A DNA stretch of 41,734 nucleotides. Origin: Acetobacteraceae bacterium (GTDB taxonomy: Bacteria; Pseudomonadota; Alphaproteobacteria; Acetobacterales; Acetobacteraceae). The DNA is taken from the NCBI GenBank assembly GCA_020848935.1, contig JADLHF010000202.1, positions 1 through 41,734 on the forward strand, in the 5' to 3' direction. Both the position numbers and the translations under genes were made by a program. The notes under the pieces are model-generated. The model had not been told where the DNA came from. It saw nothing but the letters and a program-made list of their open reading frames with translations, and did not search any database. The first letter of the stretch is position 1, and every line of letters begins with the position of its first letter. Shown here piece after piece: positions 33,303-41,734 of the stretch.

Positions 33303-34123
33303 TGGCGCGCAAGGCCCGGCGGCCGTTGCGCATCGCCACCTGGAACATCAACTCGCTGCGCCTGCGCCTGCCGCTGCTGCCGAAGCTGATCGAGGCCCTG
33401 GCGCCCGACGTGCTGTGCCTGCAGGAAACCAAGGTGCCCGACGAGCTGTTCCCGCTCGACGGGGTCAAGGCGCTGGGCTTCGACCATGTCGCCTATCGCG
33501 GCATGAAGGGCTACAACGGCGTCGCCATCCTCTCCCGCCTGCCGTTCGCGGCCAACGACCTGGCGCCGGACTGGTGCGGCAAGGGCGACTGCCGCCACCT
33601 CGCCGTCACCCTCGACGCCCCCGGCGGCCCGATCGAGCTGCATGACTTCTACATCCCCGCCGGCGGCGACGTGGCCGACCGCGCGGTGAACGAGAAGTTC
33701 GCCCACAAGCTGGATTTCGTCGCCGAGGCCACCCGGTGGTTCGCCGCGCGCAGCAGCCTCGCCCGCACCGTGCTGGTCGGCGACCTCAACATCGCGCCGC
33801 TGGAGCATGATGTCTGGAGCCACAAGCAGCTTCTCGACGTCGTCAGCCACACCCCGGTCGAAACCGACGCCCTGCTCGCCTGGCAGCGCGCCGGCTGGGT
33901 CGATGGCGTGCGGCACTTCGTGCCGGACGACGAGAAGCTCTACTCCTGGTGGTCCTACCGCAACCGCGACTGGCGCACCTCGGATCGCGGCCGCCGCCTG
34001 GACCACATCTGGGTCACCGACGACCTGGCCGGCACCCTGGCCCGGCAAACCATCCTCAAGGACGCCCGCGACTGGCCCCAGGCCAGCGACCACGCGCCGG
34101 TCTGCGTGGAATTGGCGCTGTAG
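33302..34123 (+). CDS. xthA: Exodeoxyribonuclease III / AP endonuclease
   Basis: 273 aa of the exonuclease III family. Key residues: N15/N17 in ATWNINSLR, E42 in LQETK, D161 and N163 in VGDLNIAP, and the catalytic pair D263-H264 in SDHAPV. It cleaves at abasic sites and removes blocked 3' ends in base-excision repair. It is translationally coupled to the FAH-fold gene (TGATG). A uracil-DNA glycosylase gene lies 3 kb upstream, but on a different transcript. Confidence 0.95.
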   Translation: MARKARRPLRIATWNINSLRLRLPLLPKLIEALAPDVLCLQETKVPDELFPLDGVKALGFDHVAYRGMKGYNGVAILSRLPFAANDLAPDWCGKGDCRHLAVTLDAPGGPIELHDFYIPAGGDVADRAVNEKFAHKLDFVAEATRWFAARSSLARTVLVGDLNIAPLEHDVWSHKQLLDVVSHTPVETDALLAWQRAGWVDGVRHFVPDDEKLYSWWSYRNRDWRTSDRGRRLDHIWVTDDLAGTLARQTILKDARDWPQASDHAPVCVELAL

Positions 34124-35326
<1,203 letters not shown>

Positions 35327-35331
35327 GCCGC

Positions 35332-36528
35332 ATGAACATCCACGAATACCAGGGCAAGGAGCTGATCCGCCGATACGGCGTCGCCGTACTCGACGGGCAC
35401 GTCGCCTGGACGCCGGAAGAGGCGGTCGCGGCGGCGGGCAAGCTGCCTGGCCCGGTCTTCGTGGTGAAGGCGCAAATCCACGCCGGCGGCCGCGGCGCCG
35501 GCCACTTCGCCGACGACCCGAACGGCAAAGGCGGCGTGCGCCTCGCCCGCTCGCTGGACGAGGTGCGCGCGGCGGCCGAGGCGATGATCGGCCACACCCT
35601 GGTCACCAGGCAGACCGGCCCGGCCGGCCGCCGGGTCAACCGCATCTATGTCGAGGCCGGCTGCAACATCGCCCGCGAACTGTACCTGTCGCTGCTGGTG
35701 GACCGCGAAACCGCCCAGGTCACCATCGTCGCCTCGGCCGAAGGCGGCATGGAGATCGAGGAGGTGGTCAGCCACCACCCCGAGAAGATGCTCCGCGCCG
35801 CCATCGACCCCGCCACCGGGCTCTGGCCCTTCCACGCCCGCAAGCTGGCCTATGCGCTGGGGCTGGAGGGCGAGCAGACCGCCGGCTTCATCAAGTTCAT
35901 GGAGTCGCTCTACTCCGCCTTCATCGCGCTGGATTGCGCGGTGATCGAGGTCAATCCCCTGGTGGTCACCACCGAAGGCGCGATCGTGGCGCTGGATGCC
36001 AAGGTCAGCTTCGACGACAACGCGCTGTACCGCCACCCCGACCTCGAAGCCCTGCGCGACGAGACCGAGGAGGACCCGAAGGAGCTGGAAGCGGCGAAAC
36101 ACGCGCTCAACTACGTGGCGCTGGGCGGCACCATCGGCTGCCTGGTCAACGGCGCCGGCCTGGCCATGGCGACGATGGACATCATCAAGCTGTATGGCGG
36201 TTCGCCGGCCAACTTCCTCGATGTCGGCGGCGGCGCCACGCGCGAACGGGTGACCGCCGCGTTCAAGATCATCCTGTCCGACCCGAACGTGGAGGGCATC
36301 CTGGTCAACATCTTCGGCGGCATCATGCGCTGCGACGTGATCGCCCAGGGCGTGGTGGATGCCGCCCGCGAGGTGTCGCTGAACGTGCCCCTGGTGGTCC
36401 GGCTCGAAGGCACCAACGCCGATCTGGGCAAGGACATCCTCGCCCGCTCCGGCCTGGCCATCGCCTCGGCCGACAACCTGGGCGACGCCGCCGAAAAGAT
36501 CATCCGTGCCGTGAAGGAAGCCGCCTGA
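35332..36528 (+). CDS. sucC: Succinyl-CoA synthetase beta subunit
   Basis: 398 aa. The ATP-grasp domain begins [17 protein letters not shown] and includes [13 protein letters not shown]. The C-terminal part has [14 protein letters not shown] and [15 protein letters not shown], both invariant in SucC. With SucD it makes ATP or GTP while converting succinyl-CoA to succinate. It starts five bases after mdh, and its stop overlaps sucD (TGATG). The cytosolic alpha-beta enzyme is a TCA-cycle step. Confidence 0.97.
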   Translation: MNIHEYQGKELIRRYGVAVLDGHVAWTPEEAVAAAGKLPGPVFVVKAQIHAGGRGAGHFADDPNGKGGVRLARSLDEVRAAAEAMIGHTLVTRQTGPAGRRVNRIYVEAGCNIARELYLSLLVDRETAQVTIVASAEGGMEIEEVVSHHPEKMLRAAIDPATGLWPFHARKLAYALGLEGEQTAGFIKFMESLYSAFIALDCAVIEVNPLVVTTEGAIVALDAKVSFDDNALYRHPDLEALRDETEEDPKELEAAKHALNYVALGGTIGCLVNGAGLAMATMDIIKLYGGSPANFLDVGGGATRERVTAAFKIILSDPNVEGILVNIFGGIMRCDVIAQGVVDAAREVSLNVPLVVRLEGTNADLGKDILARSGLAIASADNLGDAAEKIIRAVKEAA

Positions 36529-37400
36529 TGGCCATTCTGGTCGATGCGAACACCAGGGTCATCACCCAGGGCTTCACCGGTGCCCAGGGCACCTTCCACT
36601 CCGAACAGGCGATCGCCTACGGCACCAGGATGATGGGCGGCGTCACCCCGGGCAAGGGCGGCAGCACCCATCTCGACCTGCCGGTGTTCGACACGGTGGC
36701 CCAGGCCGTCGCCGCCACCCGTGCCGATGCCACGGCCATCTACGTCCCGCCGCCCTTCGCCGCCGACGCCATCCTGGAAGCCATCGACGCCGAGATCGCG
36801 CTCATCGTCTGCATCACCGAGGGCATCCCGGTGCTCGACATGGTCCGCGTCAAGCGCGCGCTGTGCGCCAGCCGCTCGCGCCTGATCGGCCCCAACTGCC
36901 CCGGCGTCATCACCCCCGGCGAATGCAAGATCGGCATCATGCCCGGCCACATCCACCGGCGGGGAAAAGTCGGCATCGTCTCGCGCTCCGGCACCCTGAC
37001 CTACGAAGCCGTCGCCCAGACCACCGCGGCCGGCCTCGGCCAATCCTCCTGCGTCGGCATCGGCGGCGACCCGGTGAAGGGCACCGACTTCATCGAAGTG
37101 CTGGAAATGTTCCTCGCCGACGCCGAGACCGAAATGATCATCCTGATCGGCGAAATCGGCGGCGCCAGCGAAATCCACGCCGCCGAATTCCTCGCCCGCA
37201 ACAAGGTCAAGAAACCCACCGTCGGCTTCATCGCCGGCGCCACCGCACCGCCCGGCCGCCGCATGGGCCACGCCGGCGCCCTCATCTCCGGCGGCCGCGA
37301 CACCGCGGCGGCCAAGTTCGAGGCCATGCGCTGCGCCGGCATCCACGTCGCCGAAAGCCCCGCCGCCCTGGGCAGCACCATGCTGGAAGCGATCCGCTGA
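36528..37400 (+). CDS. sucD: Succinyl-CoA synthetase alpha subunit
   Basis: 290 aa. The CoA-binding N-terminus reads [19 protein letters not shown], and the phosphorylated histidine is H248 in [32 protein letters not shown] is also diagnostic. It pairs with SucC; the start overlaps the sucC stop by one base. Its stop is followed at once by repeat element copy 5, so sucD and sucA are separated by 168 bp. Confidence 0.97.
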   Translation: MAILVDANTRVITQGFTGAQGTFHSEQAIAYGTRMMGGVTPGKGGSTHLDLPVFDTVAQAVAATRADATAIYVPPPFAADAILEAIDAEIALIVCITEGIPVLDMVRVKRALCASRSRLIGPNCPGVITPGECKIGIMPGHIHRRGKVGIVSRSGTLTYEAVAQTTAAGLGQSSCVGIGGDPVKGTDFIEVLEMFLADAETEMIILIGEIGGASEIHAAEFLARNKVKKPTVGFIAGATAPPGRRMGHAGALISGGRDTAAAKFEAMRCAGIHVAESPAALGSTMLEAIR

Positions 37401-37401
37401 C

Positions 37402-37513
37402 AGGAAGGAAGCATGTTCTTTTTTGAAAAAAAGAACCAAAAAACTTTCGTCAACATGAAAATGGATGAAAGTCTTCTTGCTTCTTTTTCTACAGAAAAAG
37501 AAGATCCTTCCTT
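37402..37513. repeat. Composite palindromic element, copy 5 (B'...A')
   Basis: It lies between sucD and sucA, inside the TCA cluster. Hairpin B is 37415-37436 and hairpin A 37480-37503, whose loop is AC instead of TC. The inner pair ACTTTCGTC (37443-37451) with GATGAAAGT (37464-37472) closes a 12-nt loop. Outer arms are GGAAGGAAG and CCTTCCTT. It is opposite in orientation to copies 1 and 4 relative to the flanking genes. Confidence 0.9.
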
Positions 37514-37568
37514 ATCTTGAACCAACCCCGGCACCGACCGGGCGACACCGTCTCACGAGGAACCGAAC

Positions 37569-40448
37569 ATGGCCGGCGTCGATATTCTCGCCACTGCCTT
37601 CAACGGCGCCAACGCGGCGTTCATCGCGGAACTCTACGCCCGCTGGGTGGAAAACCCCGCCAGCGTCGATGCCAGCTTCGCCGACCTCTTCACCGCGCTG
37701 AACGACGAATCCCGCGCCATCCTGGCCGACGCCGCCGGCGCCTCCTGGGCCCCGCGCAGCTGGTCCGCCACGCCGGAGCCCGCGCCCCAGCGCCGCGCCA
37801 CCGACCGCCCAACACCGGCCAGCCCACCACCGGCCAGCGCCGCAGACGCCCGCGCCGCCACCAGGGACAGCCTGCACGCCCTGATGATGATCCGCACCTA
37901 TCGCGTGCGCGGCCATCTCGAAGCCCAGCTCGACCCCCTCGGCCTGCAAATCCCCAACCCGCACCCCGAGCTCGACCCGGCGACCCACGGCTTCACCGAG
38001 GCCAACATGGATCGCCCGGTCTTCATCGACCACGTGCTGGGGCTGGAAACCGCCACCCCGCGCCAGATCCTCCAGCTCCTGCGCCGCACCTATTGCGGCC
38101 CGATCGGCGTCGAGTTCATGCACATCCAGGACCCCGACCAGAAGGCCTGGATCCAGCGCCGGGTCGAGGGCGCCCCCTGGGCCACCGCCTTCGGCCGCAA
38201 CGCCAAGCGCACCATCCTGCGCCAGCTCATCGAGGCCGAGGGCCTGGAAACCTTCTGCCAGCGCCGCTTCGTCGGCACCAAGCGCTTCGGACTCGAAGGT
38301 GCGGAGGTCACCATCCCGGCCCTCCAGATGATCATCGAAACCGCCGCCCGCAGCGGCGTGCGCGAAATCGCCATCGGCATGCCCCATCGCGGCCGCCTCA
38401 ACACGCTGGTGAACGTCGTCAAGAAGCCGTACACGCAGCTGTTCAGCGAATTCGGCGGCGAAAGCTTCAAGCCCGACGACGTCCAGGGCTCCGGCGACGT
38501 CAAATACCACCTCGGCACCTCGGTCGACCTCGACATCGCCGGCCAGAAGGTCCATCTCTCGCTCCAGCCCAACCCTTCCCACCTCGAAGCCGTCAATCCC
38601 GTCGTCGTCGGCAAGGTCCGCGCGCGCCAGGACATGGATAAGGACACCCGCGCGCGCCGCGCCGGCATGGCCATCCTGATGCACGGCGACGCCGCCTTCG
38701 CCGGCCAGGGCCTGGTCTATGAAACCCTCGCCATGAGCCAGCTGATCGGCTACCGCACCGGCGGCACCGTCCATGTCGTCGTCAACAACCAGATCGGCTT
38801 CACCACCGTCCCGGCCCACGCCTACTCGGGCCTGTACTGCACCGACGTGGCCAAGGCGATCCAGGCGCCGATCCTGCACGTCAACGGCGACAACCCCGAA
38901 GCCACCGTCTGGGCCGCCCGGATGGCCACCGAGTTCCGCATGGAGTTCGGCTGCGACATCGTGCTCGACATCGTCTGCTACCGCCGCCACGGCCACAACG
39001 AAACCGACGAGCCCGCCTTCACCCAGCCGATCATGTACAAGGCCATCAAGGACCTGAAGACCACCCGCGCCCTCTACGCCGACAAGTTGACCGCCGAGGG
39101 CGTCGTCACGCCGGACGAAACCAAACGGTTGTGGGACGAATTCGCCGCCACCCTGGAAGCCTCCTACCAGGCCGCCCAGACCTACAAGCCCAACAAGGCC
39201 GACTGGCTCGAAGGCCACTGGTCCGGCCTGTCCACCCCCGACCGCGAATCCGAATGGACCGACGGCGACACCTCCGTCACCCCCGAGGACCTGCGCCGCA
39301 TCGGCGCCGCCATCAGCACCGTGCCCGCGAACTTCGACCTCAACAGCAAGATCGCCCGCCAGCTCGAAGCCAAGCGCGCCGCCATCGACACCGGCGAGGG
39401 CATCGACTGGGCCACCGGCGAGGCGCTGGCCTTCGGCTCCCTGCTGCTCGAAGGCAACCGCGTCCGCCTCTCCGGCGAAGACGTCCAGCGCGGCACCTTC
39501 AGCCAGCGCCACGCCGTGCTGATCGACCAGACCAACCAGAACGAGTACACCCCGCTCAACAACATCCAGCCCGAACAGGCCCGCATCGAGATCTACAACT
39601 CGCTGCTCTCCGAAGCCGGCGTGCTCGGCTTCGAATACGGCTACACCCTGGCCGACCCCAACACCCTGGTGCTGTGGGAAGCCCAGTTCGGCGACTTCGC
39701 CAACGGCGCCCAGGTCATCATCGACCAGTTCATCGCCTCGGGCGAAACCAAGTGGCTGCGCATGTCCGGCCTGGTCATGCTGCTCCCCCACGGCCACGAG
39801 GGCCAGGGCCCCGAACACTCCTCCGCCCGGCTCGAACGCTACCTCCAGCTCTGCGCCGAGCGCAACATGGCGGTCTGCAACCCCTCCACCCCGGCCAACT
39901 ACTTCCACGCCCTGCGCCGCCAGCTCAAGCGCAACTACCGCAAGCCGCTGATCCTGATGACCCCGAAATCCCTGCTCCGCCACAAGCGCGCCGTCTCGCC
40001 GCTGGCCGATTTCGCCACCGGCAGCAGCTTCCAGTACGTCATCCCCGAAACCGACGCGATCGCGCCCCCCGCCGAGGTCAAGCGCGTCGTGCTGTGCACC
40101 GGCAAGGTCTACTACGACCTGCTGGAGGCCCGCCGCACCCGCGGCATCAAGGATGTCGCCATCGTGCGCATCGAACAGCTCTACCCCTTCCCCATCGTCT
40201 CGCTGCCCAGGGCGCTGGCCCCCTACATCAACGCCGAGGTGCTATGGTGCCAGGAAGAGCCGTACAACAACGGCGCCTGGCAGCACGTCGACCGCCGGAT
40301 CGAGGAGGTGCTGGCCCCGCTCGCCATCGCCGCCCGGCGTCCACGCTTCGTCGGCCGCCAACCCGCCGCCAGCCCCGCCACCGGCCTCGCCCGCGTCCAC
40401 GCCGCCGAACAGGCCGCCCTGGTGGACGAAGCGCTGACCGTCGCCTGA
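37569..40448 (+). CDS. sucA: 2-oxoglutarate dehydrogenase E1 component
   Basis: 959 aa thiamine-diphosphate enzyme that decarboxylates 2-oxoglutarate. The N-terminus (GANAAFIAELYARWVENPASVDASF) is the E1o signature. The substrate/ThDP region has MPHRGRLNTLVNVV, then SGDVKYHLG, LQPNPSHLEAVNPVV and HGDAAFAGQG; the E2-binding region includes ERYLQLCAERNMAVC. A proline/alanine linker (about 70-95) joins the first helix to the core. ATG 37569 follows CACGAGGAACCGAAC, a good ribosome site. It is followed by sucB 33 bp later. Confidence 0.97.
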   Translation: MAGVDILATAFNGANAAFIAELYARWVENPASVDASFADLFTALNDESRAILADAAGASWAPRSWSATPEPAPQRRATDRPTPASPPPASAADARAATRDSLHALMMIRTYRVRGHLEAQLDPLGLQIPNPHPELDPATHGFTEANMDRPVFIDHVLGLETATPRQILQLLRRTYCGPIGVEFMHIQDPDQKAWIQRRVEGAPWATAFGRNAKRTILRQLIEAEGLETFCQRRFVGTKRFGLEGAEVTIPALQMIIETAARSGVREIAIGMPHRGRLNTLVNVVKKPYTQLFSEFGGESFKPDDVQGSGDVKYHLGTSVDLDIAGQKVHLSLQPNPSHLEAVNPVVVGKVRARQDMDKDTRARRAGMAILMHGDAAFAGQGLVYETLAMSQLIGYRTGGTVHVVVNNQIGFTTVPAHAYSGLYCTDVAKAIQAPILHVNGDNPEATVWAARMATEFRMEFGCDIVLDIVCYRRHGHNETDEPAFTQPIMYKAIKDLKTTRALYADKLTAEGVVTPDETKRLWDEFAATLEASYQAAQTYKPNKADWLEGHWSGLSTPDRESEWTDGDTSVTPEDLRRIGAAISTVPANFDLNSKIARQLEAKRAAIDTGEGIDWATGEALAFGSLLLEGNRVRLSGEDVQRGTFSQRHAVLIDQTNQNEYTPLNNIQPEQARIEIYNSLLSEAGVLGFEYGYTLADPNTLVLWEAQFGDFANGAQVIIDQFIASGETKWLRMSGLVMLLPHGHEGQGPEHSSARLERYLQLCAERNMAVCNPSTPANYFHALRRQLKRNYRKPLILMTPKSLLRHKRAVSPLADFATGSSFQYVIPETDAIAPPAEVKRVVLCTGKVYYDLLEARRTRGIKDVAIVRIEQLYPFPIVSLPRALAPYINAEVLWCQEEPYNNGAWQHVDRRIEEVLAPLAIAARRPRFVGRQPAASPATGLARVHAAEQAALVDEALTVA

Positions 40449-40481
40449 CTCCACCCCGACCCAAGAACTGGATCACTTCGC

Positions 40482-41734
40482 ATGGCGACCGAGATCAAGG
40501 TGCCCACCCTGGGCGAAAGCGTCACCACCGCCACCGTCGCACGCTGGATGAAGCAACCCGGCGAGGCCGTGGCCGCCGACGAACCGCTGGTCGAGCTTGA
40601 AACCGACAAGGTCACCGTCGAGGTCGGCGCGCCGATGGCCGGCACCCTGTCCGAAATCACCGCCGCCGCCGGCGCCGAGGTCAGCGTCGGCGCCGTGCTC
40701 GGCATCGTCGCCGAAGGTGCCGCCGCCGCCACGCCGAAACCCGGCCCGTCCAACGTGCACGAACGCCCCGCCGCCAACCCGCCGCCCGGCGTGAACCCGC
40801 CGCCCACCCCCTCCGGCCCGGTCTCCCGCCCCGCCACCCCGCCCTCCGACCGCGTCGCCCCATCCCCGGCGCGCCCTTCCCCGGCGCCCCTGCCCGCCGC
40901 CGCGCGCGTCATGGCCGAGCACAGCGTCCCCGCCGAAGCGGTCGGCGCCGGCACCGGCAAGGACGGCCGCATCACCAAGGGCGACGTGCTGGAATTCCTC
41001 GCCCGCCCCGCCGCCCCGCCGCCCGCAGCGCCGGCCGAAAAAGCCCCGCGCACCGCCGAGGACGGCGAGGAACGGGTGAAGATGACCCGCCTGCGCCGCA
41101 CCATCGCCGCCCGCCTGAAGGAGGCGCAGAACACCGCCGCCATCCTCACCACCTTCAACGAGGTGGACATGTCGGCCGCGATGGCGCTGCGCACCGAATA
41201 CCGCGACGCCTTCGAGAAGAAGCACGGCGGCGTCCGCCTCGGCTACATGGGCTTCTTCGTCCGCGCCTGCGTCGCCGCCCTGAAGGAATTCCCCTCCGTC
41301 AACGCCGAAATCGCCGGCGACGAAATCATCTACAAGCACTTCGTCCACATGGGCATCGCCGTCGGCGGCGCCAGCGGCCTCGTCGTCCCGGTCATCCGCA
41401 ACGCCGACACCATGTCCCTGGTCCAGATCGAGCAAGCCGTCGCCGACCTCGGCCGCCGCGCCCGCGACGGCTCCCTCAAGCTCGACGACCTCACCGGCGG
41501 CACCTTCAGCATCACCAACGGCGGCGTTTACGGCTCGCTGATGTCCACCCCCATCCTCAACCCGCCCCAGTCCGCCATCCTCGGCATGCACAAGATCCAG
41601 GACCGCCCCGTCGCCATCGCCGGCAAGATCGAAATCCGCCCGATGATGTACCTCGCCGTCTCCTACGACCACCGCATCGTCGATGGCCGCGAAGCCGTCA
41701 GCTTCCTGGTCCGCATCAAGGAAAGCATCGAAGA
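40482..41734 (+). CDS. sucB: Dihydrolipoyllysine succinyltransferase (E2), 3' end cut by window
   Basis: 417 codons are visible and the frame runs off the end. Order of parts: lipoyl domain with K43 in [10 protein letters not shown], a Pro/Ala linker (about 80-140), a peripheral subunit-binding domain (about 140-180, [20 protein letters not shown]), then the catalytic CAT domain with [10 protein letters not shown] near the end. It transfers succinyl groups to CoA in the 2-oxoglutarate dehydrogenase complex. Only about ten C-terminal residues should be missing. The lpd (E3) gene would be expected downstream, outside the window. The start has only a weak ribosome site; ATG 40482 gives the family N-terminus [13 protein letters not shown]. 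Confidence 0.96.
   Translation, partial: MATEIKVPTLGESVTTATVARWMKQPGEAVAADEPLVELETDKVTVEVGAPMAGTLSEITAAAGAEVSVGAVLGIVAEGAAAATPKPGPSNVHERPAANPPPGVNPPPTPSGPVSRPATPPSDRVAPSPARPSPAPLPAAARVMAEHSVPAEAVGAGTGKDGRITKGDVLEFLARPAAPPPAAPAEKAPRTAEDGEERVKMTRLRRTIAARLKEAQNTAAILTTFNEVDMSAAMALRTEYRDAFEKKHGGVRLGYMGFFVRACVAALKEFPSVNAEIAGDEIIYKHFVHMGIAVGGASGLVVPVIRNADTMSLVQIEQAVADLGRRARDGSLKLDDLTGGTFSITNGGVYGSLMSTPILNPPQSAILGMHKIQDRPVAIAGKIEIRPMMYLAVSYDHRIVDGREAVSFLVRIKESIE

Noticed and set aside
37512-39983. Long minus-strand open frame opposite sucA
   Set aside because: It is the antisense shadow of sucA in GC-rich DNA; the translation is Gly/Val/Asp/Ala-rich with no motifs, while sucA is a certain gene.

Overview
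This window comes from a very GC-rich bacterial chromosome. Gene content points to an alphaproteobacterium, most likely in the Rhodospirillales/Acetobacteraceae. The evidence is an mdh-sucC-sucD-sucA-sucB cluster, a SUV3-like helicase/S4/fdxA/carD neighbourhood, thrC followed by an M16 peptidase, PhaB, a TPR-glycosyltransferase, and AT-rich palindromic repeats between genes. The placement is inference; no rRNA or other taxonomic marker is present. No tRNA, rRNA, IS transposase, phage gene or CRISPR array was seen.

Layout. 1-2.1 kb: the 3' part of a GT61 glycosyltransferase converging on a TPR-glycosyltransferase. 2.2-8.0 kb: an MFS transporter, phaB, a YddG-like exporter whose end overlaps amtB head to head, amtB with its own leader region, and a UbiH-type flavin hydroxylase. 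8.1-13.1 kb, minus strand: a Tim44-like membrane protein, then the tightly coupled operon thrC - M16 peptidase - pmbA. 13.2-17.0 kb: a small arginine-rich ORF, puuE with a MarR regulator, and an M17 aminopeptidase. 17.1-23.8 kb: htpG, then divergently a SUV3-like helicase, an S4 RNA-binding protein, fdxA and a CarD regulator with a long lysine/alanine/proline tail. 24-28.4 kb, minus strand: a Bax-inhibitor-1 protein and the YbbP/YbbA-type ABC exporter. 28.4-30.7 kb: tesA, thpR, a histidine-phosphatase-fold protein and an Fe-S uracil-DNA glycosylase in one overlapping operon. 30.8-34.1 kb: an orphan family-5 solute-binding protein, a fumarylacetoacetase-fold hydrolase and xthA. 34.4 kb to the end: the TCA-cycle cluster mdh, sucC, sucD, sucA and sucB (cut by the window end).

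The most unusual signal is not a gene. Five copies of a composite AT-rich palindromic element (about 110-180 bp) sit between genes, each starting within about 20 nt of a stop codon. Each copy has two A/T-tract hairpins, type A (CTTCTTTTTCT) and type B (GTTCTTTTTT), flanking a variable central dyad, all inside a GGAAGG...CCTTCC outer pairing. Stem positions co-vary between copies, so the fold seems to be conserved. A second, GC-rich hairpin family (AGGGCTCTGCC) occurs twice. Other points of note are a candidate sigma-54 promoter plus a 30-codon leader ORF joined to amtB, a 23-bp tandem repeat that carries the htpG stop codon, divergent start codons that share one CATG (tesA/ybbA), and the repeat-containing tail of CarD.
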